Shown: positions 9,518 to 18,136 of the stretch, one piece after another
Layout: each line of letters starts with the position of its first letter
Numbering within the stretch: position 1 is the first letter of the stretch
Assembly: GCF_012272815.1 (NCBI RefSeq)
Contig: NZ_JAAWWL010000002.1
Coordinates: 650,280-714,279, forward strand
DNA: 64,000 nt
DNA from: Croceivirga thetidis
GTDB taxonomy: Bacteria; Bacteroidota; Bacteroidia; Flavobacteriales; Flavobacteriaceae
Direction: 5' to 3'
Position numbers and translations under genes: made by a program
The notes under the pieces: model-generated
Seen by the model: only the letters and a program-made list of their open reading frames with translations
The model's database searches: none
What the model was told of the DNA's origin: nothing

Positions 9518-9535
9518 CAAATATAGCTATATTTG
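9518..9535. promoter_or_regulatory. Palindromic divergent -7 elements
   Basis: CAAATATAGCTATATTTG is a perfect 18-base palindrome that reads TATATTTG (TAnnTTTG) on each strand. The plus copy (9528-9535) would start the acyltransferase transcript about 12 bases before its ATG; the minus copy serves the rhomboid gene. Upstream -33 TTTG boxes are at poor spacing (14 bases for the plus copy). Confidence 0.55.
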
Positions 9536-9550
9536 CGCAACGAATTTTTT

Positions 9551-10444
9551 ATGCAGCTACTAGCGTACCTCATAGCTTATCCCCTGCTCTGGCTCGTTTC
9601 ACGACTACCTTTTCGAATACTTTATTTCATATCCGACGTAGTGTATCTATTGGTATATCACATGATTGGATATCGTAGAAAAGTGGTAGAAGAAAATTTA
9701 AAGTTGGTTTTCCCAAAGAAATCAAAGTCAGAGATAAATACCATTCAAAAAAAATTCTACAAGCATATGTGCGATATGTTCTTGGAAATGGTAAAGACCA
9801 TGGGGATTTCGGAAAAGGAATTGCACAAGAGATTTACATTTACCAATGTAGAGGTCATTCATGAATTTGAAGCAAAAAACAAAAGCATGATGACCTTTTT
9901 TCCGCACTATGCAAGTTGGGAGTGGACCATAGCACTAGACCCATTAATTCAATCAAAAGGTTATGCCATTTACCAAGTGGTCGGGAATAAATATTTTGAT
10001 AAACTAGTGAGGCGTATTCGAGAAAAGTTCGGCACCACGCTGATATCTACCAGAGAGACCCCAAAAGTGGTACGTAGTAACCGAAAAAACAACCAACTCA
10101 GTATTTACGGTATTCTAAGCGACCAATCACCCATGGTAATGCACGCCAAACATTGGACTGAATTTATGGGCATCAAGGTTCCGGTACATGTGGGAGCGGA
10201 AGTTTTATGCAAGAAACTGAATATCCCGGCAGTCTATTTGAAAGTGGAAAAACTAAAAAGGGGGTATTACCAAGGCACTTTTATTGTTTTGGCAGAAAAC
10301 CCAAACGAACATAACAACTTTGAAATAACGGATGCCTTTTTGAGGCAGGTCGAAAAATCAATTCAAGAAGCCCCTGAATATTACTTTTGGACGCATAAGC
10401 GGTGGAAGCACCGAAATAAAGTCCCTGCCGCACATTCAGATTGA
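9551..10444 (+). CDS. Lipid A biosynthesis lauroyl/myristoyl acyltransferase family protein (LpxL/HtrB-like)
   Basis: 297 residues. An N-terminal hydrophobic helix anchors it to the inner membrane; HYASWEW near residue 115 fits the H-x4-D/E catalytic motif with Glu as acid, and DQSP and the TEFMG segment are typical of the family. The enzyme would add a secondary acyl chain to lipid A; some Bacteroidota members act on other lipids. I start at the ATG at 9551 rather than the TTG at 9533, because that TTG is part of a -7 promoter element. The fhs gene follows after 50 bases. Confidence 0.85.
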   Translation: MQLLAYLIAYPLLWLVSRLPFRILYFISDVVYLLVYHMIGYRRKVVEENLKLVFPKKSKSEINTIQKKFYKHMCDMFLEMVKTMGISEKELHKRFTFTNVEVIHEFEAKNKSMMTFFPHYASWEWTIALDPLIQSKGYAIYQVVGNKYFDKLVRRIREKFGTTLISTRETPKVVRSNRKNNQLSIYGILSDQSPMVMHAKHWTEFMGIKVPVHVGAEVLCKKLNIPAVYLKVEKLKRGYYQGTFIVLAENPNEHNNFEITDAFLRQVEKSIQEAPEYYFWTHKRWKHRNKVPAAHSD

Positions 10445-10494
10445 TATTTCTTGCTGAAGTCATAATGCGTATCTTAAAGGCTTAATCCATCTTC

Positions 10495-12162
10495 ATGAAA
10501 GATATAGAGATTGCCAGAGAAGTAACGCTTCGACCCATTGCTGAAATCTCAGAAAAGCTGGGCATCCCATCAAATACTTTTGAACCTTACGGTCATTACA
10601 AAGCGAAACTACCCATTGAGCTTATTGATACCGAAAGTGCCAAAAACTCAAACCTTGTATTGGTCTCAGCCATTTCCCCTACCCCAGCTGGCGAAGGGAA
10701 AACGACCATGTCTATCGGATTGACTGAAGGCTTGAACCAATTGGGAAAAAAGACCACTGTGGTTCTCCGTGAACCTTCGTTGGGCCCTGTTTTTGGTATT
10801 AAGGGAGGGGCCACTGGAGGTGGTTATTCACAAGTACTACCTATGGAGGATATCAACCTTCATTTTACCGGAGACTTCGCTGCAATTGAAAAAGCCCATA
10901 ATCTTTTGTCTGCTCTAATTGACAACAACATTCAAAGCAAGACCAATTCGCTGAACTTAGACCCAAGGACAATTTCATGGAAACGGGTTCTCGACATGAA
11001 CGATAGGTCTTTAAGACATGTTATTGTCGGTTTAGGAGGAACCGCCTCAGGTATTCCGAGGGAAACAGGTTTTGACATCACTGCAGCATCAGAAATAATG
11101 GCAATTCTATGTTTGGCTAATGACCTACTTGATTTAAAAAATAGACTGGGGTCCATTTTTATAGGATTTACGTTTAAAGGAGATCCAATCTATGCACGAG
11201 ATTTAAAAGCAGAAGGTGCTATGACAGCCCTTTTGAAAGATGCCTTAAAACCCAATTTGGTACAAACCATAGAAGGTAATCCTGGCATAATACATGGTGG
11301 ACCCTTTGCCAATATCGCCCAAGGCACGAATTCGGTGATTGCGACCCGAATGGGTATGACCTTTTCTGATTATACGGTCACCGAAGCAGGTTTCGGTTTT
11401 GACCTTGGGGCTGAGAAGTTTTTTGATATCAAGTGCCAAAGTGCAGACCTTTCCCCAAAAGTGGTAGTGCTTACTGCAACTATCCGAGCACTAAAATACC
11501 ACGGCGGAAAACCATTGTCAGATTTGACACAACCCGATTTGGACGCCTTGAAAAAAGGACTTCCCAATTTAGAAAAGCATGTAGAAAATATAAAACAATT
11601 CAACGTAGAACCGGTCATTGCAATAAATCGCTTCAATTCAGATAGTGAAGAAGAAATAGCTGTTATTCAAGAAAAAGCAAAAGAACTAGGGGTGTCAGTG
11701 GCGATAGCAGAGGTTTGGGCCAAGGGAGGAAAAGGCGCGCTTGATTTGGCCGAAAAGGTGGTCTCCATTGCCGAAAAAGCTAAGGGTGATTTTACACCGA
11801 TGTATAAATGGGAAGATTCCATTGAGGATAAAATAGAAAAAATCGCCACTAAAATCTACGGTGCAGAATACGTGGACTATAATGCTCAAGCTAAAAAGGA
11901 CTTAAAGAAAATAAAAACCCTGGGTTTAGAGCATTTACCTGTTTGTATTGCGAAAACCCAGAAATCCCTTTCTGATAATCCAAAACTGTTAGGAAGGCCA
12001 AAAGACTTCATTATAACTGTGCGCGAGATTGAAATAGCAGCGGGCGCAGGCTTTGTAATCCCGATAACAGGTAATATTATGAGAATGCCGGGTTTACCTG
12101 CTAGACCTGCTTCTGAGCAAATTGATATTGATGCCAAAGGAAATATTTCGGGTCTGTTTTAA
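10495..12162 (+). CDS. fhs: Formate-tetrahydrofolate ligase
   Basis: 555 residues, the normal length. It joins formate to tetrahydrofolate with ATP, giving 10-formyl-THF for purine and initiator tRNA formylation. Visible signatures: the P-loop-like PTPAGEGKTT near residue 65, LREPSLGPVFGIKGGATGGGYSQV, and GFDLGAEKFFDIKC. The C-terminus ITGNIMRMPGLPARP is also typical. It lies just after the acyltransferase gene and 39 bases before the NTF2-like gene. Confidence 0.97.
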   Translation: MKDIEIAREVTLRPIAEISEKLGIPSNTFEPYGHYKAKLPIELIDTESAKNSNLVLVSAISPTPAGEGKTTMSIGLTEGLNQLGKKTTVVLREPSLGPVFGIKGGATGGGYSQVLPMEDINLHFTGDFAAIEKAHNLLSALIDNNIQSKTNSLNLDPRTISWKRVLDMNDRSLRHVIVGLGGTASGIPRETGFDITAASEIMAILCLANDLLDLKNRLGSIFIGFTFKGDPIYARDLKAEGAMTALLKDALKPNLVQTIEGNPGIIHGGPFANIAQGTNSVIATRMGMTFSDYTVTEAGFGFDLGAEKFFDIKCQSADLSPKVVVLTATIRALKYHGGKPLSDLTQPDLDALKKGLPNLEKHVENIKQFNVEPVIAINRFNSDSEEEIAVIQEKAKELGVSVAIAEVWAKGGKGALDLAEKVVSIAEKAKGDFTPMYKWEDSIEDKIEKIATKIYGAEYVDYNAQAKKDLKKIKTLGLEHLPVCIAKTQKSLSDNPKLLGRPKDFIITVREIEIAAGAGFVIPITGNIMRMPGLPARPASEQIDIDAKGNISGLF

Positions 12163-12201
12163 ACTCAACTATAAGTTTTGTAAATACCTAATTATTTTAA
12201 A

Positions 12202-12762
12202 GTGAACCCTATCAATATCCAAACAAAAATATTTTCGATTCTGGTTTTTTTTCTCCTCATTTGCCCGTTGTTTGGACAAGAAGAAAATCAATCAAAAACA
12301 GATGTGGATTTAATTTCTGCAATAAAACAGGATATATGGATTCCATTTATGGAGGCCTACCGAGATTATGACGAAGAAAAGTTAAAATCAATCCATACAG
12401 AAGATATTCTGAGAATCAATATTGATAATAATCAAATTCGTTATGGAGCGCCTTATTTAAATGAGTTTGCTGCTTTTCTACCACGGATGAAACAAAATGG
12501 TGATAAAGTCGGTATTGCCTTTGTAATTTTAACCACAGCATTCAATAACACTAAAGAAATCGCCTACCAAACAGGGTATTATCAATTTCAAATGCAATCA
12601 ATGGAAGAAGAAGCCATTAGTCCACGAGGATATGGCTACTTTCATGTTGGTCTCCGAAAGGAAAAAGATGTTTGGAAAATCTTTTTGGATTCCGATAAAA
12701 AAGCAGACCTGAACACTGCCCAATTCAAAGGCGGAAATACGGTTTACGAATTGGAAAACTAA
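12202..12762 (+). CDS. Secreted NTF2/SnoaL-like (DUF4440-type) protein
   Basis: 186 residues beginning at GTG (12202), with a signal peptide ending CPLFGQ. The mature part (IKQDIWIPFMEAYRDYDEEKLKSIHTEDILRIN ... ISPRGYGYFHVGLRKEKDVWKIFLDSDKK) has the length and helix-sheet pattern of the NTF2-like/SnoaL fold, a cone-shaped domain used for small-molecule binding or simple catalysis. No function can be assigned. Its stop codon overlaps the glmM stop codon by four bases (CTAA) on the opposite strand. Confidence 0.65.
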   Translation: MNPINIQTKIFSILVFFLLICPLFGQEENQSKTDVDLISAIKQDIWIPFMEAYRDYDEEKLKSIHTEDILRINIDNNQIRYGAPYLNEFAAFLPRMKQNGDKVGIAFVILTTAFNNTKEIAYQTGYYQFQMQSMEEEAISPRGYGYFHVGLRKEKDVWKIFLDSDKKADLNTAQFKGGNTVYELEN

Positions 12763-14147
12763 AGACCGGCTATCGTTTTTATTTCTTCAATTATTCTATC
12801 TGCAAGAGAATTGGCCTCGACTTGACTTTGGGCCTCCGTATAAATTCTAATAATTGGTTCCGTATTTGATTTTCTTAAGTGTACCCAATAGTTTAGAAAA
12901 TCAATTTTTACACCGTCTATAGTAGAAACCTCTTCATTTTTATATTTATCATGCATGGCATGCAACAAGGCATCAACATCCAACTCTGGAGTCAATTGAA
13001 TTTTTTTCTTGCTCATGAAATAACTTGGAAAACTTGCCCTTAATTCAGCCACAGTGCCTCCCTTTTCAGCCATAAGCATCAAAAACAAGGCTGTACCCAC
13101 CAACGAATCTCGACCGTAATGGCTTTCAGGATAAATGATGCCTCCATTCCCTTCGCCACCAATAATGGCGTTTGTAGCTTTCATTTTAGTAACTACATTA
13201 ACTTCGCCAACGGCAGCAGCCTCATAAGTGCCTCCATGTTTCTGGGTTATATCTCGAAGTGCCCGGGACGATGAAAGATTTGATACCGTGCTCCCTGGTG
13301 TTTTCCCCAATACATAATCTGCACAAGCAACCAAGGTGTACTCCTCACCAAACATTTCACCGTCGTTGCTGATAAAAGCCAGTCTATCCACATCTGGATC
13401 AACTACAATACCAAAATCTGCCTGCTCATCAACGACCATTTTACAGATATCACCTAAATGTTCCTTTAAAGGTTCTGGATTGTGTGGAAAATGCCCCGTA
13501 GGATCACAGTACAGTTCAACTACTTCCACGCCAAGTGTTTTTAGCAGCTTTGGAATTGCTATACCTCCGGTGGAATTAACTCCATCAACCACTACTTTGA
13601 ATTTTTTCTCTCGAATCACATCAGCCTCAACCAATGAAAGGTTTAGAACTTCATCTATATGAATGTCGATGTAAGAATCATTTTTCGTGATGGTTCCCAA
13701 ATCGTCAACTTCAGCAAAGTCAAAATCTTCTTTCTCAGCTAATTCCAAAATTTTGGCTCCCTCTGCAGCATTTAAGAATTCTCCTCTTTCATTCAATAAT
13801 TTTAAGGCGTTCCATTGCTTAGGATTATGGCTGGCCGTGAGAATAATTCCGCCATCCGCTTTTTCTAATGGTACAGCAATCTCCACAGTTGGTGTAGTCG
13901 AAAGACCTAAATCAACAACGTCAATCCCTAACCCAACCAATGTAGAGACCACCAGGTTTTGGATCATTTCACCAGATAACCGAGCATCACGTCCAATTAC
14001 CACGGTCAACTTTTCTTTTTTGGAATATTCCTTCAACCAAGTGCCATAAGAGGCTGCAAACTTTACCGCATCAATTGGGGTAAGATTGTCACCTGTATTT
14101 CCACCAATTGTTCCTCGGATTCCTGAAATGGATTTGATTAAAGTCAT
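12759..14147 (-). CDS. glmM: Phosphoglucosamine mutase / phosphohexomutase
   Basis: 462 residues with the four domains of the alpha-D-phosphohexomutase family. The phosphoserine loop is TASHNP near residue 97, the metal-binding loop is DPDVDRLAF near 235, the sugar-binding loop is GEGNGG, and the phosphate-binding Arg region is RKSNTEPIIRIYTE near the C-terminus. It interconverts glucosamine-6-phosphate and glucosamine-1-phosphate for UDP-GlcNAc; a phosphomannomutase activity is possible. The family start MTLIKSISGIRGT fits the ATG complementary to 14145-14147. A TTG-N18-TATATTTG promoter precedes it. Confidence 0.85.
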   Translation of the reverse strand: MTLIKSISGIRGTIGGNTGDNLTPIDAVKFAASYGTWLKEYSKKEKLTVVIGRDARLSGEMIQNLVVSTLVGLGIDVVDLGLSTTPTVEIAVPLEKADGGIILTASHNPKQWNALKLLNERGEFLNAAEGAKILELAEKEDFDFAEVDDLGTITKNDSYIDIHIDEVLNLSLVEADVIREKKFKVVVDGVNSTGGIAIPKLLKTLGVEVVELYCDPTGHFPHNPEPLKEHLGDICKMVVDEQADFGIVVDPDVDRLAFISNDGEMFGEEYTLVACADYVLGKTPGSTVSNLSSSRALRDITQKHGGTYEAAAVGEVNVVTKMKATNAIIGGEGNGGIIYPESHYGRDSLVGTALFLMLMAEKGGTVAELRASFPSYFMSKKKIQLTPELDVDALLHAMHDKYKNEEVSTIDGVKIDFLNYWVHLRKSNTEPIIRIYTEAQSQVEANSLADRIIEEIKTIAGL

Positions 14148-14165
14148 ATGTTGAAAAAGTTTTTG

Positions 14166-14194
14166 CAAATATATGGTGATGAAACCAACCCCAA
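14166..14194 (-). promoter_or_regulatory. glmM promoter (Bacteroidota type)
   Basis: On the minus strand TTG (complement of 14192-14194) is followed by 18 bases and TATATTTG (complement of 14166-14173). The leader to the glmM ATG would be about 15 bases. Confidence 0.65.
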
Positions 14195-14218
14195 GTCTTG
14201 AATTTGTAAATTCATTCC

Positions 14219-14812
14219 GTGAATTTTTTGGCCCACATTTATCTTTCTTTCGACGAACCTGAAATTACACTTGGAAATTTTTTTGCAGATCATATTCGGG
14301 GCAATAAATACCAGCATCTGCCGGAAAGAATTCAAAAAGGTATCCTTTTACATCGAGAAATCGACACCTATACTGATGCACACCCAATTGCTAAAATGAG
14401 CAGTAAACGTCTTCACAAGAATTATAGTCATTATAGCAGGGTTATCGTAGACATTTATTACGACCATTTTTTAGCTAAGAATTGGGATGATTACTGTCCT
14501 ATTCCTTTAAAAAAATACGTTGAGGATTTCTATGATTTGTTAGAGGAGAATTACAATATTTTACCGATAGGGACCAAAAGAATGATGCCCTACATGATTG
14601 CTGATAATTGGCTTTATAATTATTCCAATTTGGAAGGAATTTCAAGGGTTTTAAATGGAATGAATAGAAGAACCAATAATAAATCAAAGATGAATTTTGC
14701 GATTCTTGATTTGGAAGAACACTATGAAGCCTTCGAGAATGAATTCATCGAATTCTTCAAAGATTTAAGTACCTTTTCCCGAGAAAAATTTAATGAACTA
14801 TGCGAAAACTAA
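14219..14812 (+). CDS. Acyl carrier protein phosphodiesterase-like protein (AcpH/DUF479)
   Basis: 197 residues with a GTG start. The N-terminus MNFLAHIYLS and motifs GNFFADHIRGN, LHREIDTYTDAHP and SRVIVDIYYDHFLAKNW match AcpH, a metal-dependent HD-like hydrolase that removes the 4'-phosphopantetheine arm from acyl carrier protein. Length agrees with E. coli AcpH (193). Its 3' end overlaps the gamma-glutamyltransferase gene by 13 bases, so the two are probably translationally coupled at the head of a five-gene operon. Confidence 0.85.
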   Translation: MNFLAHIYLSFDEPEITLGNFFADHIRGNKYQHLPERIQKGILLHREIDTYTDAHPIAKMSSKRLHKNYSHYSRVIVDIYYDHFLAKNWDDYCPIPLKKYVEDFYDLLEENYNILPIGTKRMMPYMIADNWLYNYSNLEGISRVLNGMNRRTNNKSKMNFAILDLEEHYEAFENEFIEFFKDLSTFSREKFNELCEN

Positions 14813-16485
14813 TACTGTTATTAGGAGGTTTAACACTATTTACTGCGTGCAAAACCAATGCTCCAGAACCTACTGGACTTGTTACTAAAAATGCAATGGT
14901 TGTCGCTGCACGTGAAGAAGCAGCAGAAATCGGTGTTGAAATCATGAAAAAAGGTGGTAATGCCTTTGATGCCATGGTTGCTACTGAATTGTCACTATCG
15001 GTAGCCTTCCCGTTTGCAGGTAATTTAGGTGGTGGTGGTTTTATGGTTTATCGCAAGAACAATGGGGATGTCGGAAGCATAGACTATAGGGAAAAAGCGC
15101 CCTTGACCGCACATAAGGATATGTACCTTGATTCCCTAGGGAATGTAATACCCAATATGAGTACAGTAGGCGCCACTGCAGTGGGCGTACCTGGTACGAT
15201 CGCTGGGGTCTTTGAAGTTCATGAAAAGTTTGGGTCCCTTTCAATGGAGGAGATTTTGAAACCAGTTATAGCCCTGGCCAAGAGGGGTGTTATCGTGACA
15301 GAGAAGCAGGCAAAAAGATTGGAGTTTCTAAGGGAAAGGGTAATCGAAGTTAGTGGTGACAGTACCAAGTTTGCACAAGTTTTCGTTAAGGGAGACACCA
15401 TAAAATATCCCAAGCTAGCTTGGACTTTAGAGCAAATAATGGAAAAAGGCCGTGACGGTTTTTATAAAGGGGAGGTTGCCGAAATGCTAGCTGGTTTTAT
15501 CCAAGAAAAAGGGGGTTTCATTACTGTTGAAGACTTGGCCAAATATGAAGCAAAATGGAGGCAGCCAGTAATTTTCAAATACAAAGACTTGGAAATTATC
15601 AGTATGAGTCCACCGAGTAGTGGCGGAGTAACTATCAATCAAATTTTTAAAATGATGGAGCCCTATGATGTTGCGGAATACGGCCATAATTCGGCCAAGA
15701 CCATTCAATTATTTACAGAGGCTGCGAGACGTGCCTATGCCGATAGAAACTTCTTTTTAGGCGACCCAGATTTTGTAGATATACCTTTGGATGTATTGCT
15801 TAGTCAGAATTACCTTGATGAACGAATGAGTACGTTTTCATTTGAAAAGGCCACCCCTTCAGACTCCGTTTCACATGGAGCCGTAGAAATTTTGGAAAGT
15901 GCGGAAACAACTCACTACTCCATAGTCGACAGTGAGGGGAATGCCGTTTCTGCTACCACCACTTTGAATGGTGCCTATGGATCTAAACTTTTTCATCCTG
16001 AATTGGGCTTTTTCTTGAACAATGAAATGGATGATTTTAGTTCCAAACCGGGCGTGCCGAATATGTTTGGGTTAATTGGCGCTGAGGCCAACAACATACA
16101 ACCTGAAAAAAGAATGCTAAGTAGCATGACCCCTACAATTGTTGAAAAAGATGGGGTTTTGTATATGGTGGTCGGAACTCCAGGAGGTTCAACCATTATC
16201 AATTTTGTCGCACAGACCATTCTCAATGTTTATGAATTTGATTTGAGCATGCAGAACGCTGTGAACGCACCAAGATTTCATCATCAATGGCTGCCCGATA
16301 TGATTCTGTTTGAAGAGGAAGGGTTTTCAGAAGAATTAAAAACCGAATTAAAAGACAAAGGTTACAATCTATTTGAAGGTCCCGCCAGAATTGGAGGTAA
16401 GGTAGATGCTATTCGAGTTTTACCAAATGGGAATTTGGAAGGAGGTGCGGACAAACGCGGGGACGACAAAGCGGTTGGCTATTAA
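14800..16485 (+). CDS. ggt: Gamma-glutamyltransferase, lipoprotein form
   Basis: 561 residues, an N-terminal nucleophile hydrolase made as a precursor that cleaves itself. The catalytic Thr is the first of TTHYS near residue 369, followed by the conserved VSATTTLNGAYGS; substrate-binding GTPGGSTI is near the C-terminus. A lipobox (LFTAC, Cys17) indicates a lipid-anchored envelope protein, whereas E. coli GGT is soluble in the periplasm. It hydrolyses or transfers the gamma-glutamyl group of glutathione or similar peptides. It overlaps the AcpH-like gene by 13 bases and the ATP-grasp gene by one base (TAATG). Confidence 0.93.
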   Translation: MRKLILLLGGLTLFTACKTNAPEPTGLVTKNAMVVAAREEAAEIGVEIMKKGGNAFDAMVATELSLSVAFPFAGNLGGGGFMVYRKNNGDVGSIDYREKAPLTAHKDMYLDSLGNVIPNMSTVGATAVGVPGTIAGVFEVHEKFGSLSMEEILKPVIALAKRGVIVTEKQAKRLEFLRERVIEVSGDSTKFAQVFVKGDTIKYPKLAWTLEQIMEKGRDGFYKGEVAEMLAGFIQEKGGFITVEDLAKYEAKWRQPVIFKYKDLEIISMSPPSSGGVTINQIFKMMEPYDVAEYGHNSAKTIQLFTEAARRAYADRNFFLGDPDFVDIPLDVLLSQNYLDERMSTFSFEKATPSDSVSHGAVEILESAETTHYSIVDSEGNAVSATTTLNGAYGSKLFHPELGFFLNNEMDDFSSKPGVPNMFGLIGAEANNIQPEKRMLSSMTPTIVEKDGVLYMVVGTPGGSTIINFVAQTILNVYEFDLSMQNAVNAPRFHHQWLPDMILFEEEGFSEELKTELKDKGYNLFEGPARIGGKVDAIRVLPNGNLEGGADKRGDDKAVGY

Positions 16486-17405
16486 TGAAAGCTTTTGACA
16501 TTGTTCTGCTTACCACAGATAAATATATGCCTTCGGAAACGCAAAATCCTTTGGCTACAAATCCCATTTTGGAAAATGAATTGGTAGCTCAAGCGCTCCG
16601 GCAAGAAGGACTAAAAGTGACAATTCAATCTTGGTTGGACTCTGAATTTGTTTGGGAAAGCACCAAATATGTATTGATACGCACCCCATGGGATTATTTT
16701 GAGCAGTTTGATGAATTTTCAAAATGGTTTCAGACTACAGCCAAGAAAACATTATTTATTAATAGTTCAGAACTAATTCAATGGAATATCGATAAAAACT
16801 ATCTAAAGGAATTAGCAACAAAAGGGGTTCATATTCCAAGTACTTTTTTTATTCCGAAAGGTTCAGGTTTATCCTTAACAGAAGCCTTGACCCTTGCAGA
16901 AAAAGAGTTTGGAAAAGAATGTACAACTTGGGTTTTAAAACCTTGTATTGCTGCCGGTGCTTTTCATACCTATAAATTCGAAAAAGATGAAATGGGTGCT
17001 AATGAAGAACGATTTAGAAGTCATATAGCGGAAGGAGATTTTATGCTACAAGAATTCCAACAAAGTATTTTGGACAAAGGTGAAGTATCCTTAATGCTCT
17101 TTAGCGGGGAGTACACCCACGCGGTGTTGAAGCTACCGAAATCGGGTGATTTTCGAGTACAAGATGATTATGGTGGTAGTGTCGAAAATTATAACGCTTC
17201 AATTAAAGAAATAAACTTTGCAAAGCAGGTTGTAAATGCAGCACCTGAAGAAGCCGATTATGCACGGGTAGATATTTTTATGGATAATGAAGGTAAGCTT
17301 GCCCTGGCGGAACTTGAAATTTTTGAACCGGAACTATGGTTTCGCCTTAAACCTGAAGCTGCCCAGGTCATGGCCAAACAATTGAAAAAACGTTATTTCC
17401 AATGA
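16485..17405 (+). CDS. ATP-grasp domain protein (glutathione synthetase/RimK-like)
   Basis: 306 residues. The central and C-terminal parts carry ATP-grasp features: an ATP-binding Lys in WVLKPCIAAGAFHTY near residue 148, a second strand DFMLQEF near 184, and the metal ligands in ARVDIFMDNEGKLALAELEIFEPELWF near 264-288. These enzymes ligate a carboxylate to an amine through an acylphosphate. The family resembles glutathione synthetase and the cycloserine cyclo-ligase DcsG; the substrate is unknown. Its ATG overlaps the ggt stop codon (TAATG), and its stop overlaps the next start (ATGA), so all three are likely translated together. Confidence 0.75.
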   Translation: MKAFDIVLLTTDKYMPSETQNPLATNPILENELVAQALRQEGLKVTIQSWLDSEFVWESTKYVLIRTPWDYFEQFDEFSKWFQTTAKKTLFINSSELIQWNIDKNYLKELATKGVHIPSTFFIPKGSGLSLTEALTLAEKEFGKECTTWVLKPCIAAGAFHTYKFEKDEMGANEERFRSHIAEGDFMLQEFQQSILDKGEVSLMLFSGEYTHAVLKLPKSGDFRVQDDYGGSVENYNASIKEINFAKQVVNAAPEEADYARVDIFMDNEGKLALAELEIFEPELWFRLKPEAAQVMAKQLKKRYFQ

Positions 17406-18103
17406 AACGAATTTTAAAATGGGTTGGAGTCATTTTTGCAATACTAATTCTGTTGGGCATTGTGCTGGCATGGATTAAGAGTGAGCCTTTACCCGCTGGA
17501 GAAAATGGTCAAGCAGCGAATGAACACGCTGAAAAAATGCTAAAGGCAATGAACAGTGAGGCTTACGCGCAAACCCGCTACCTTGAATGGTCTTTTCGGG
17601 GTGGAAAAAATCATTACAGATGGGATAAAAAACTTGGTATTTGCCATATTAGATGGGAAGATTACAAGGTCGTCTTAAACTTAAATAACCTAGAAAAGAG
17701 TGAGGCTACCAAGGCCCACCAACCACTTGAACCAGACAAAAAAATGGAAGTTGTTGAAAAAGCACTGGAATATTTTAATAACGACTCCTTTTGGTTGGTA
17801 GCACCATATAAAGTCTTTGACAAAGGAACCGAAAGGTCATTGGTCGAATTAGAAAATGGAGAAAAGGGATTATTGGTTACTTACCAAGAAGGTGGAAGCA
17901 CTCCCGGTGATAGCTACCTTTGGCTGTTGAACGACAATGGTTTTCCAAATTCATTTAAAATGTGGGTCGGGGTTATTCCAATAGGAGGTGTCGAAGCAAG
18001 TTGGGACAATTGGCTTGTAACAGAAAGTGGCGCCTTTTTACCCAAAACACACCAATTCGGACCTATGGAGTTTGATATGGGAAATGTTAGGGGTTATAAC
18101 TGA
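17402..18103 (+). CDS. Conserved membrane-anchored protein of unknown function
   Basis: 233 residues. A single N-terminal helix (WVGVIFAILILLGIVLAWI) anchors a soluble domain, probably periplasmic. The domain is rich in Trp and Tyr (YLEWSFRGGKNHYRWDKKLG, HIRWEDYKVVLNL) and resembles an open beta sheet, with no catalytic motif I recognise. It overlaps the ATP-grasp gene by four bases (ATGA). It may be a lipocalin- or LolA-like binding protein, but that is speculation. Conserved context with ggt would be the best clue to its role. Confidence 0.6.
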   Translation: MKRILKWVGVIFAILILLGIVLAWIKSEPLPAGENGQAANEHAEKMLKAMNSEAYAQTRYLEWSFRGGKNHYRWDKKLGICHIRWEDYKVVLNLNNLEKSEATKAHQPLEPDKKMEVVEKALEYFNNDSFWLVAPYKVFDKGTERSLVELENGEKGLLVTYQEGGSTPGDSYLWLLNDNGFPNSFKMWVGVIPIGGVEASWDNWLVTESGAFLPKTHQFGPMEFDMGNVRGYN

Positions 18104-18136
18104 ATTTAATCAACAACAAAGTTGGAATCCAAAAAA

